Shown: in pieces, positions 49,785 to 59,181 of the stretch
How positions within the stretch are numbered: the stretch's first letter is position 1
Layout: every line of letters starts with the position of its first letter
Assembly (NCBI GenBank): GCA_003602575.1
Contig: QQRY01000054.1
Span: forward strand, 32,395-96,394
Origin: Candidatus Poseidoniales archaeon
GTDB taxonomy: Archaea > Thermoplasmatota > Poseidoniia > Poseidoniales > Poseidoniaceae
Direction: 5' to 3'
Length of the DNA stretch: 64,000 nt
Position numbers and translations under genes: made by a program
The notes under the pieces: generated by a model
Database searches by the model: none
What the model saw: only the letters and a program-made list of their open reading frames with translations
Told to the model about the DNA's origin: nothing

Positions 49785-50417
49785 ATGACAGAAGCAGAAG
49801 TAGTAGAAGAAGAAGTTCAAGAAGAGGTCGAAGATTACCGACCTATCGCTGGAATCGGAACTCTGGTTTTTGGAAAGTGGGATGCTTCTGAAATCACTTG
49901 TAAAGATCCTGGACTTGCACCTTACATCAATCTTACAACCGTGGGAGTACCACATACCGGTGGACGTCACGCTAATGCTTGGTTTGGAAAAGCAAAGTTA
50001 TCAGTTGTTGAGAGATATATCAACAAATTAATGAGAACTGGACCATATACTGGTAAGAAGCAAGGTGCAATGAAAGCTTTTGAGGCTGCTCTTGACAATA
50101 TTGCTGACAAGTCCGGCGGAAATCCTTTGCAAACATTCGTTGACGCTATCTGTAATGGAGCACCAATGGAAGAAATTACTAGAATCAAATTCGGTGCTGT
50201 ATCTCAACCAAAGGCTGTTGATTCATCCCCTTCAAGAAGACTTGACGTTGCTCTAAGAAACCTTGCAAAAGGTGCACAACAAGGAACACATAAGTCAAAA
50301 AGAACTCTTACAAGTTGTATAATCAACGAACTAAATAAAGCAGCTGCTGGAGATGTTACATCTTTCGCTGTTTCTAAGAAAGAAGAACTTGAAAGAATCG
50401 CTGCTTCGGCAAGATGA
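49785..50417 (+). CDS. rps7: Ribosomal protein S7 (uS7)
   Basis: YINKLMRTGPYTGKKQGAMKAFEAALDNIADKSGGNPLQTFVDAI; start trimmed to ATG 49785. Confidence 0.96.
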   Translation: MTEAEVVEEEVQEEVEDYRPIAGIGTLVFGKWDASEITCKDPGLAPYINLTTVGVPHTGGRHANAWFGKAKLSVVERYINKLMRTGPYTGKKQGAMKAFEAALDNIADKSGGNPLQTFVDAICNGAPMEEITRIKFGAVSQPKAVDSSPSRRLDVALRNLAKGAQQGTHKSKRTLTSCIINELNKAAAGDVTSFAVSKKEELERIAASAR

Positions 50418-50563
50418 TTACCCTTGATGCACAATATGTGCGTCTTGATGATGCGATAAACTATTGATTAGTTGGCATTTTATCTTGATACTTCGTCAAT
50501 TACATGCGAGTCACTTAAGAACCCCTTTTTGGTGGCCAATATCAGCGAGAGTTAGGTGATACC

Positions 50564-52771
50564 ATGGGCCGTAAAGAAGACAACATTAAGAAAGCAACAG
50601 AAGTTATGCATATACTACCACAAATTCGTAATTTGTGTATTGCTGCACACATTGACCACGGTAAGACAACACTCTCTGACAACCTAATCGCTGGAGCGGG
50701 TATGATGTCTAGCGACCTTGCTGGTGCTGCACGTGTTTTGGATTTCGATGAACAAGAATCCGCACGTGGTATTACCATTAACGCTGCTTCTGCTTCCATG
50801 GTTCACGGTGTAGAAGGAACTGATTATCTAATCAACCTAATCGACACCCCGGGTCACGTTGACTTTGGTGGTGACGTAACTCGTGCTATGCGTGCTGTCG
50901 ATGGATGTTTCATCCTTGCATGTGCTGTTGAAGGCCCAATGCCCCAAACTGAAACCGTTGTTAGACAAGCACTGAAAGAGAAGGTTAAGCCTGTTCTTTT
51001 CATCAATAAAGTCGACAGACTAATCAACGAATTACAAGTAACTCCTGAAGATATGATGGAGAGATTCAAAGGTACAATTACCAAGGTAAACAGATTGATC
51101 AAGCAATTCGCTCCTGAAGAATTCAAGAAGTCTTGGCAAGTTTCTGTTGGAGACGGAACTGTTGCATTCGGTTCTGCTTACCACAACTGGGGAATTACTG
51201 TTCCTTACATGGCAAAGTCTGGAATTTCTTTCACTGATATTTTCCAATACTGTAACGATGAAAATCAAAAAGAACTGGCTCAAAAGGCTCCAGTACACGA
51301 AGTTCTTCTTGATATGGCAGTAACAAAGTTACCAGGACCTGTCGAAGCACAACCTTACCGTATCCCTAATATTTGGACTGGTGATTTGGATTCTGATATT
51401 GGTCAATCGATGATTTCTTGTGACCCTGAGGCAGAACTATCAATGATGATCACAAAAATTTGGATGGACCCGCATGCTGGTGAAGTTGCAGTCGGTAGAG
51501 TCTATTCTGGGGCTATCAGTCAAGGAGAATCTGTTTATGCGATCGGTGCTGCAAAGCCTGAGCGTGTCCAACAAGTCAGCATGATGGTTGGTGGAGATAG
51601 AATCACAGTACCTAAGGTGGTTGCAGGAAACATCGCCGCACTAACAGGTATTCGTTCAGCTGCTGCCGGTGTAACACTTTCAAGAGACAAAGATTTCACG
51701 CCATTCGAAGCAATTAGACACTACTCTGACCCTGTTGTTACTGTGGCTGTAGAACCTAAGAGCATGAAGGATCTTCCAAAGTTCATCGATGCTCTGCGTT
51801 CTTTGGCTAAGGCTGACGCATCACTTCAAGTTACTACAAACCAAGAAACTGGAGAAGCATTGCTTGCAGGTATGGGAGAACTTCACCTTGAAATCACAGT
51901 ATACCGTATCGAGGAAGAACAGAATATCAAGGTAAAGGTAAGTCCACCTATTGTTGTTTACCGTGAAGGTATCGAAGGAAATAATCACGGAAGAGCTTTC
52001 GAAGGAAAGTCTCCAAACCGACACAACAGATTTTACTTTGAAGTTGAGGCTCTAACTACTGAAGTTGTTGAAGCCCTTCGTTCTGGTGAACTTGGTAGTG
52101 GAACAATTCGTACTAGCGATGCAAAAGAAGTCGGGAATAAATTCGGCGCTATTGGAATGGACAAAGACTTGATGAGAAAAATCTACGCAATCAATGGAAC
52201 AAATGTATTGGTTAATGATACTAAAGGTATTCAAGGACTGCACGAAACTCGTGAACTAATTATTGAAGCATTCAATGAAGTCTGTTCAAAAGGACCAATT
52301 GCTGACGAGCCTGTTCAAGGTATGTTTGTAAGACTAGTTGATGCTAAACTTCACGAAGATGCAATCCACCGTGGACCTGCTCAAACTATCCCTGCTGTTA
52401 GAAATGGTATCAAGGGTGCAATGATGAGAGCACGTACTGTTATTCTAGAACCAATGCAAAAAGCATTCGTATCAGTTCCTAATGACTGGCTAGGTCAAGT
52501 TACTCGTGAAGTAACTAATAGACGTGGTATTATCGAAGATATGCCTTCTGAAGGTGAAGTAACTACTGTTGTTGGTGTTCTTCCAATCGCTGAAACATTC
52601 GGATTCTCAAACGATATCCGTGCTGCTTCTCAAGGTCGTGCTGTTTGGAATACAGAAAACCTAGGTTTCGAGCCTCTTCCACAGATGCTTTTCGACAAGG
52701 TAGTTGGTTCAATTAGAACAAGAAAGGGCCTAAAGCCTGAACCTAACCCAGAATCATACTACTCAGATTGA
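50564..52771 (+). CDS. Elongation factor 2 (aEF-2)
   Basis: IAAHIDHGKTTLSDNLIAGAGM, DTPGHVDFGGDVTRAMR, diphthamide-site context HEDAIHRGPAQTIPAVR. Confidence 0.98.
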   Translation: MGRKEDNIKKATEVMHILPQIRNLCIAAHIDHGKTTLSDNLIAGAGMMSSDLAGAARVLDFDEQESARGITINAASASMVHGVEGTDYLINLIDTPGHVDFGGDVTRAMRAVDGCFILACAVEGPMPQTETVVRQALKEKVKPVLFINKVDRLINELQVTPEDMMERFKGTITKVNRLIKQFAPEEFKKSWQVSVGDGTVAFGSAYHNWGITVPYMAKSGISFTDIFQYCNDENQKELAQKAPVHEVLLDMAVTKLPGPVEAQPYRIPNIWTGDLDSDIGQSMISCDPEAELSMMITKIWMDPHAGEVAVGRVYSGAISQGESVYAIGAAKPERVQQVSMMVGGDRITVPKVVAGNIAALTGIRSAAAGVTLSRDKDFTPFEAIRHYSDPVVTVAVEPKSMKDLPKFIDALRSLAKADASLQVTTNQETGEALLAGMGELHLEITVYRIEEEQNIKVKVSPPIVVYREGIEGNNHGRAFEGKSPNRHNRFYFEVEALTTEVVEALRSGELGSGTIRTSDAKEVGNKFGAIGMDKDLMRKIYAINGTNVLVNDTKGIQGLHETRELIIEAFNEVCSKGPIADEPVQGMFVRLVDAKLHEDAIHRGPAQTIPAVRNGIKGAMMRARTVILEPMQKAFVSVPNDWLGQVTREVTNRRGIIEDMPSEGEVTTVVGVLPIAETFGFSNDIRAASQGRAVWNTENLGFEPLPQMLFDKVVGSIRTRKGLKPEPNPESYYSD

Positions 52772-52776
52772 TTGAC

Positions 52777-53238
52777 ATGAAGGCCTCAATTCTAGGTCTA
52801 TTTGTTTCACAGGGCGGAGTTCCAAAACTACCAGTGGATAGTTTATTTATCGAACAAACTGGTTGTTTTGGTGATAAACAAAACGACCTCAAACACCACG
52901 GTGGAGAAGATAAAGCTGTTTGCCTTATTCAAAATAGTATTATCAGTTCACTTCAACAGGACGGCCACCCAATAAAACCAGGAAGTACTGGAGAAAATAT
53001 ATTGATTGGTGGATCTGAAGTTGGAGAAATATCTCCCGGTACTATAATCAAATTCAACGAATTAGAAATTGAAATAACACAAGATGCTCCACCTTGTAAA
53101 ACCATCTCTCAATCCTTTAATGGTGGTGAATTTACTTTGATTTCTCATAAAAAATATCCACAATTCACTAGATGGTATGCTAGAGTCCTAAAACCAGGAA
53201 CTGTTTCTTATGACGAGGAATATGAGATAATTAACTAA
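52777..53238 (+). CDS. MOSC domain protein
   Basis: GDKQNDLKHHGGEDKAVCLIQ, PGSTGENILIGG, ITQDAPPCKTI. Confidence 0.88.
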   Translation: MKASILGLFVSQGGVPKLPVDSLFIEQTGCFGDKQNDLKHHGGEDKAVCLIQNSIISSLQQDGHPIKPGSTGENILIGGSEVGEISPGTIIKFNELEIEITQDAPPCKTISQSFNGGEFTLISHKKYPQFTRWYARVLKPGTVSYDEEYEIIN

Positions 53239-54988
53239 TTCTCTTTAGTTGGTAATCTGTTAATTCTCTCAAAGCCTTTATCGCAGGATTCATAGGTAAT
53301 CTGTCAAGACAAGAATGTGCTTTTGAGTGATACATTTCTGCTCTTTCCCTAGCATAATCAATTGAACCAAGGTCTGCAAGTGCTTTGAGTCCAAGATCTA
53401 TTTCTTCTTGAGTAGCTGTATCTCCTTTGCCTAGAACTGCTTTCAAATCAGTTAATCCCTGAGAATCATCTTGTGATAGAGCATGAATAACCATCAATGT
53501 ACGTTTTCCTTGAGCCAAATCTGAACCTGCTGGTTTTCCTAGTGTATCTGAATCTGATAAAACATCGATTAAATCATCCATCAATTGGAAACACAGTCCC
53601 ACTGCTAATCCCCAATCTGCCATGCACTGAATCGTTTCATCATCAGCACCCGACATCCTTGAGCCAATTTCAGCACATGTTAGGAACATTACCGCTGTCT
53701 TGCCTTCTATCATTTCAAAATAATCTTCTTCTGAAACTGCAATTCTGTCTTCAAATTCAATATCCAATTGCTGCCCTTCACTAACACGTCTAACCATCCA
53801 AGCCAATCGGTTGACCATGGCTGCAACATCTTTGTTATCAAGTCCCTTAGCAAGAACTAATCTTTCAAATGCTATAGCCAACATTGCATCTCCAGCGTTA
53901 ATTGCTGTTGGCAGACCATACTCTATGTGAACTGCATTTAGTCCTCTTCGAGTATCATCATCATCCATTATATCGTCATGGACAAGTGTAAAATTATGAA
54001 CAATTTCTATTGCAGCGCCAATGTCCAAAAGTCCAGAGTGAGAATCGCCTACGGCCTTAGAAACAAGCCATGGCAATGTAGCTCTGAGCCTCTTGCCCCC
54101 TCCATCAACCAAATGCATCATAGCATCGGATAATGTCGAATGCTTTGATGCACGCAAACTTTCTGAAATCCTTCTCTCAACTAGAGGTTTTACTTCCTTA
54201 ATAGATACATTAAGTCCTGCGCCTTCTACATAGGATAGCATATGTGAAACATCACCCATATCATGTATCATTTCGTCTGATATCGCACTTAATTTATCGG
54301 AATCTCCTACTGCATCCCACCATTGATCAGTCATCAATCGTGAAGCTATACATCTGAACCATGGAGCAATCTCTCCATCACCTTCTACTTCAGCAACAAG
54401 CATTTCTTCCAATTCCTCTTGATTCACCCATTTGACTTCAGAAACTTCATTCGCATTGAAATTAACATCGACATCTGCTTTGATAATCAAAATATGATCG
54501 ATTTCTCGTTCAATCCATTCTTCATTCATCCTACTAGAGTAAACCATTTTGGTAATGAAATTAAAGTCATTAATCGGAACTTGATCCTCTCCAATACCCA
54601 ATTCCTGCTTTAATTTACGAATAGCAGCCCTCTTGACTCCTAAAGCATCTTTCAACTCCCTTTCTGATTCCGAATACAGAGGATGGGAGCAGCAAGAATT
54701 AGCCCATACATTTGGAAACGTCACTTTATGAGATGCCCTTTTTTGCAGAAGTAATCGATTATTACTATCGAATAAAAGAACACTAAACGCTCTATGTAAT
54801 TCTCCCGATGAATAATGAGCTTCAACTTTAGAAATTGGCCCTAGTTCATTATCAGATTCATCAACCGCAATAATTGCCTCAGACATAAGGTCTACTTGGG
54901 CAGAATCAGCATTGGATTCTTCAAGTATTTGCTTAAACTGTTCATCGATTTCTATCGAAGGAACATCGTCTATCTGATACCCTGTCAA
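53231..54988 (-). CDS. Fused type 1 isopentenyl-diphosphate delta-isomerase + trans-polyprenyl (GGPP/FPP-type) synthase
   Basis: N-term ELHRAFSVLLFDSNNRLLLQKRASHKVTFPNVWANSCCSHPLY (IDI-1); C-term LVHDDIMDDDDTRRG and FQLMDDLIDVLSDSDTLGKPAGSDLAQGKRT (prenyl synthase Asp-rich motifs) in one uninterrupted ORF. Confidence 0.93.
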   Translation of the reverse strand: MTGYQIDDVPSIEIDEQFKQILEESNADSAQVDLMSEAIIAVDESDNELGPISKVEAHYSSGELHRAFSVLLFDSNNRLLLQKRASHKVTFPNVWANSCCSHPLYSESERELKDALGVKRAAIRKLKQELGIGEDQVPINDFNFITKMVYSSRMNEEWIEREIDHILIIKADVDVNFNANEVSEVKWVNQEELEEMLVAEVEGDGEIAPWFRCIASRLMTDQWWDAVGDSDKLSAISDEMIHDMGDVSHMLSYVEGAGLNVSIKEVKPLVERRISESLRASKHSTLSDAMMHLVDGGGKRLRATLPWLVSKAVGDSHSGLLDIGAAIEIVHNFTLVHDDIMDDDDTRRGLNAVHIEYGLPTAINAGDAMLAIAFERLVLAKGLDNKDVAAMVNRLAWMVRRVSEGQQLDIEFEDRIAVSEEDYFEMIEGKTAVMFLTCAEIGSRMSGADDETIQCMADWGLAVGLCFQLMDDLIDVLSDSDTLGKPAGSDLAQGKRTLMVIHALSQDDSQGLTDLKAVLGKGDTATQEEIDLGLKALADLGSIDYARERAEMYHSKAHSCLDRLPMNPAIKALRELTDYQLKRIS

Positions 54989-55058
54989 GTCATCACCAAC
55001 CTTTGCACTCCGACTCGATAAATGAATAGTTCCCTAAAAATTTAGATTTATCAAATAA

Positions 55059-55877
55059 TCAGGCGATTATTTTTGTACCCAAGACCTCAATTCCCATACA
55101 AGCATCAAAGACCCTTTGTGGATAGGAACCATTTATGATTAAAACTTCAATCCCTAACATAGCAACTTCAGCACCTCTTGTTGCTTTCAAGCCTATGCCA
55201 CCTGTAACATCAATTTCTGTATTATGAATTCCTTCGAATTTCAAATCAGGAGACCAAACTTCAATCAAATCATCTTCATTAGCAGATTCAGGAGGTTTTT
55301 TGAGGATACCATCAACCCCTCCTATTGCAAAGACTAATCTTCTAACATTGGGTATTTCTTCAGATAAACGAACTACTAGATCATCTCCTGAAAGTATTCC
55401 AAATGAACTTTCATCTTCACAATCAACAACATCACCATAGGTTATGCAGATAGAATCCTGATAATCTGAAAATACCTCTAATATGTTCCCATCAAAATTA
55501 CTTCCAGTATTTCTCGCCCACTTATGAGGTGATTTAACAGAGGTATTTAGGCCAAGGTTCTTCAAGGAATCACAGATGTTTTTATTCAATGTAAGCATTT
55601 CATTACGTACTATACTAACAGCCTCTTTTTGACTTTTGCAATCATCCTGCTGCTCGAAATTATAAGACTCCAACAGACCCTCATTCAACCTCCAATGTTT
55701 AGCCCTTAAATGACCAAATGAACCTGCTCCATGAACCAGAATAACGTTTAATCCTTCATCCATACATCGCTTCATTACATTCGATAATGATTCAATAATT
55801 TGCATATTAGGAGTACACATTTTCTCCTTATCAGTGATAAGACCGCCACCCCATTTGATGACAACGCAGTCTCGCAT
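55059..55877 (-). CDS. Isopentenyl phosphate kinase
   Basis: CVVIKWGGGLITDKEKMCTPN, LVHGAGSFGHLRAKHW, AIGGVDGIL, IDVTGGIGLKATRGAEVAMLG. Confidence 0.92.
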   Translation of the reverse strand: MRDCVVIKWGGGLITDKEKMCTPNMQIIESLSNVMKRCMDEGLNVILVHGAGSFGHLRAKHWRLNEGLLESYNFEQQDDCKSQKEAVSIVRNEMLTLNKNICDSLKNLGLNTSVKSPHKWARNTGSNFDGNILEVFSDYQDSICITYGDVVDCEDESSFGILSGDDLVVRLSEEIPNVRRLVFAIGGVDGILKKPPESANEDDLIEVWSPDLKFEGIHNTEIDVTGGIGLKATRGAEVAMLGIEVLIINGSYPQRVFDACMGIEVLGTKIIA

Positions 55878-55955
55878 GATACCCCCAAGAAGACTATGCT
55901 CATGAGGATGCCCCTCTTTGAAAGCATTGAAGAATGAAGGCTTAGACCATGGTAT

Positions 55956-56300
55956 ATGGCTGATTCACCAACATTGGACGAATATCTGCGCCACTTGCAG
56001 GCTACATTGGAAGAGGCTGCAAGTATAGATGATAAAATTGAAAGAGAGGAAAGGACACTACAACTCGAAATTTCAATTCAAGAATGTTTGATATTCGCTA
56101 ATCGGTATAAAGAGTTAGTAGCTCATGGAATCGATCCTCTTGTACTGGTTTCAAGTGACCCAGATATTGAAGCACCTCCACCAGCGAGTAAAGTCCAAGC
56201 ATTGGTTTTAGGACAAGGCACATGCAGTACTTGTGGAGCACTATTAGATAGCGACTTAGATTTCTGCCCAGCATGCGGAGCAATGAACAAGAAAGAATAA
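55956..56300 (+). CDS. Zinc-ribbon hypothetical protein
   Basis: 114 aa; C-term CSTCGALLDSDLDFCPACGAMNKKE. Confidence 0.65.
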   Translation: MADSPTLDEYLRHLQATLEEAASIDDKIEREERTLQLEISIQECLIFANRYKELVAHGIDPLVLVSSDPDIEAPPPASKVQALVLGQGTCSTCGALLDSDLDFCPACGAMNKKE

Positions 56301-57017
56301 TCACTCTTCTTCTTCGGCTTCTTCAATTTCCCATTGAGCAACCATTTCAGTGATTATTGGGTCATCGGATTCAACGCGGTACAGGTAATCACCTGGTACT
56401 TCATCTATGAGATAAACTGTCTTGCCTGCGCGATAAACTGTGTGTCCATCAGCAATAGCTCTAACGGTATCAACTTCCAGAATTGCTGGACGGTTAATTC
56501 TAACATGGCCTGCTTCCATTGCTTTTGCGATTGTCTTAGACAAGTGAACATGCTTTCTGTCACCTGCTGTAATTCCAAGTTCCATGATTGTCTCAATTTG
56601 GTCTTCTTCGCAAGGCCAATAGAGACCTTCAGGAATATCATCGGTAGGCAGATCAAGTTCAAGTTCTATCGAGTGGCCATAAGTTGCTCTAATCATTTCA
56701 CCTTCAACTTGATATCTTCCTTTTTCATCAGCATTTGCGATTGCGGAGAAATGCCATCCTCTCAACCAGTGGTAATGTCTTCTCTGCTTGGAAATCGAAT
56801 CGGATAACTCTCTAACATTAACCCATCCGTTGATATCCATTTCAACATTAAACTTCTCAGGGGCATGTCTTAGGACAAGTGCCAAAATTCGACCTAGAGA
56901 ATTTGACTCTCTATCACTCATAATGAATTTTCCTTCTTCATTACATATCGGGCAGTTAGAACCTGTAAAATGTCCGTTGTTTATAGAGCATGAGCGCTCT
57001 CTACATTGTCGTAGCAT
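56301..57017 (-). CDS. kptA: RNA 2'-phosphotransferase (KptA/Tpt1 family) with N-terminal zinc-finger-like motif
   Basis: LGRILALVLRHAPEKFNVEMDINGWVNV, RATYGHSIELEL, GDRKHVHLSKTIAKAMEAG; N-term CRERSC..CPIC. Confidence 0.92.
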   Translation of the reverse strand: MLRQCRERSCSINNGHFTGSNCPICNEEGKFIMSDRESNSLGRILALVLRHAPEKFNVEMDINGWVNVRELSDSISKQRRHYHWLRGWHFSAIANADEKGRYQVEGEMIRATYGHSIELELDLPTDDIPEGLYWPCEEDQIETIMELGITAGDRKHVHLSKTIAKAMEAGHVRINRPAILEVDTVRAIADGHTVYRAGKTVYLIDEVPGDYLYRVESDDPIITEMVAQWEIEEAEEEE

Positions 57018-57139
57018 ATTGTGAGGGGGTAAGTGACCTGTTCTTAGTTTCTACGGAATTAATTTGAATTATAATTTAATCATTGAGATAACTCTAATTC
57101 AACCGTTTCAATCAAATGCTACCGTGTGTTGGACAGTAC

Positions 57140-58315
57140 ATGGTAGATGTTGCCATCATCGGTGCTGGACAGACCAAGTATGGTAATCATGCGTCCGGAT
57201 TGAAAGGGATGTGGGCTGAAGCAGCAAAGAATGCGTTCGAAAGTGTCGATCAAAATTTCCATCCTAACCGGATAGATGAGGCTTTCATCGGTAGCGTGGC
57301 TTTTGGTGGATCTCAACTTGGCAATACTGCAGCACTTCTAACCGAACACTCGGCTATGAAAGGTATCTCTGTTCGAAGGGTAGAAAATGCCTGTGCTTCA
57401 TCTGGTTTCGCATTGAGGGATGCTTGGATGGCAATTAAAAGTGGTCAAGCAGATGTTGTCGTAGCGGGAGGAATTGAGAAAATGAATGATTTGACTCCAG
57501 AAAGAAAGCGATTTTGGCTCGGGGTTTCAGGTGATACAGAATGGGAAAGACTTGCAGGTTTAACATTCCCAGGAACTTATGCACTAATGGCAAGGAGATA
57601 CTTCCATGAATTTGATTCAACACATGATGATTTGGTAAATATCAGTGTAAAAAACCACATGCATGGATTGCACAATGAATTTGCACATCTTAGAAAAGAT
57701 GTATCATTTGAAAAAGCAAAAAATGGCTTCATGGTTGCAGACCCCCTAACTTTGTATGATTGCTGCCCAACTTCAGATGGTGCTTCATGTGTGGTTTTGG
57801 CAGCTGACCACGTGGTTAGAGAATTCACCGATGACCCACTTTGGTTACTTTCTTCTGGTGCTGCATCTGATAATCTTGCACTACATGATAGACCTTCTAT
57901 CACCCAACTAATGGCCACACAAAAGGCCGCAAAAACTGCTTATTCAATGGCAGGATTAAACCCTAATGACATCGACCTAGCAGAAGTTCATGATTGCTTT
58001 ACAATCGCTGAACTTCTAGCAACAGAAGATTTAGGTTTTGCCGCTAGAGGAGAAGGTGGTAAGTTTGCTAGACAAGGGCTAGGAAGAAGGAATGAGGGAG
58101 ATGTTTGTATCAATCCTAGTGGAGGATTAAAGTCCAAAGGTCATCCACTCGGGGCAACAGGAACTGGACAAGCTGTTGAAGTTTTCAAACAATTGAAAGG
58201 TACTGTAGAGTCAAGTCGCCTAGTCCGTGATGCAGAGATTGGAATGACTCACAATGTTGGCGGTTCAGGTGCAACATGCGCTGTTCATATATTCGGGAGG
58301 GAAAGAAATGCTTGA
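57140..58315 (+). CDS. Thiolase family protein (acetyl-CoA C-acetyltransferase-like)
   Basis: VDVAIIGAGQTKYG, VENACASSGFALRDAWMAIKSGQADVVVAGGIEKMN, EVHDCFTIAELLATEDLGF, NPSGGLKSKGHPLGATGTGQ. Confidence 0.92.
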   Translation: MVDVAIIGAGQTKYGNHASGLKGMWAEAAKNAFESVDQNFHPNRIDEAFIGSVAFGGSQLGNTAALLTEHSAMKGISVRRVENACASSGFALRDAWMAIKSGQADVVVAGGIEKMNDLTPERKRFWLGVSGDTEWERLAGLTFPGTYALMARRYFHEFDSTHDDLVNISVKNHMHGLHNEFAHLRKDVSFEKAKNGFMVADPLTLYDCCPTSDGASCVVLAADHVVREFTDDPLWLLSSGAASDNLALHDRPSITQLMATQKAAKTAYSMAGLNPNDIDLAEVHDCFTIAELLATEDLGFAARGEGGKFARQGLGRRNEGDVCINPSGGLKSKGHPLGATGTGQAVEVFKQLKGTVESSRLVRDAEIGMTHNVGGSGATCAVHIFGRERNA

Positions 58316-59126
58316 ATATTCTAACTGGCAGGGATACATGGTATCATTTGACAGTGAGTCATTTCATATTTTTTCCTCATGGCAACTTCAAAGCATACCC
58401 GTATTTGGCCCAGATAGTGATTATACTACTCTAGCGATATCTCTAGTTAATTTGATGCATTCAAAAGGTGTAGATATCGATAATGTGTCATGCAATCAAT
58501 CCGATATAGACTTAGAAGTTTTGAAAATTGCATCTGGAATTGAGGTTCAATCTGATGACGGGGGATGGAATTTAATTTGTCATGATGATGCTTCTCTATC
58601 CATCACTAAATCACTAGATATTAATGTCTCAAAACCCGACGGGCTATTTGAGATAGACCCTGAATTATATCATCAGATAAATCAGGCTTGGGAAAAGGAA
58701 AGTTCAATTGAAAATGTTTCTCAGGGTGCATATATTTCATCTCAGCAGTATAATGAAAGTCTTAGTTCAAGGCTGAAATTACTAGCACAATTCGATCACA
58801 AAACCATTTGGCCACCAAGACAATTAAATGATGATGGAACACCAATAAATAATCCTGAAGTCCAACTAAATAGAACTTGTAAAATTGAATCATGGACTAA
58901 ACTATCTGCAGCAGGTGCTCCATCTGAATTTTCAATAAGAGCCCCAATACTAGATGGTATTTCGACAGTGTATGTGTTGTTTGAAGAAGGTAATAGAGGA
59001 GTATTTCTTTTGACTGATGATCAAAATAAAAAACCGGAAATTGGACTCAGTGGAGAAATTGTAGTAAGAAAGATATATTCTCAAGAAGGTGAGATTAGGT
59101 ATGGTACTAAAGTTCAATTAATTTAG
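58308..59126 (+). CDS. DUF35/OB-fold-like thiolase partner protein
   Basis: Overlaps thiolase stop by 8 nt; CKIESWTKLSAAGAPSEFSIRAPILDGISTVYVLFEEGNRGVFLLT resembles a DUF35 OB-fold; position next to thiolase. Confidence 0.6.
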   Translation: MLEYSNWQGYMVSFDSESFHIFSSWQLQSIPVFGPDSDYTTLAISLVNLMHSKGVDIDNVSCNQSDIDLEVLKIASGIEVQSDDGGWNLICHDDASLSITKSLDINVSKPDGLFEIDPELYHQINQAWEKESSIENVSQGAYISSQQYNESLSSRLKLLAQFDHKTIWPPRQLNDDGTPINNPEVQLNRTCKIESWTKLSAAGAPSEFSIRAPILDGISTVYVLFEEGNRGVFLLTDDQNKKPEIGLSGEIVVRKIYSQEGEIRYGTKVQLI

Positions 59127-59181
59127 TCATACAAACTTTTGTTTCCAAAGCATTGATACTAAGAACCCTTAATGGTTGTTT

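Noticed and set aside
56334-56807. 157-aa plus-strand Cys/Phe-rich ORF
   Set aside because: Antisense to kptA, which has family motifs.
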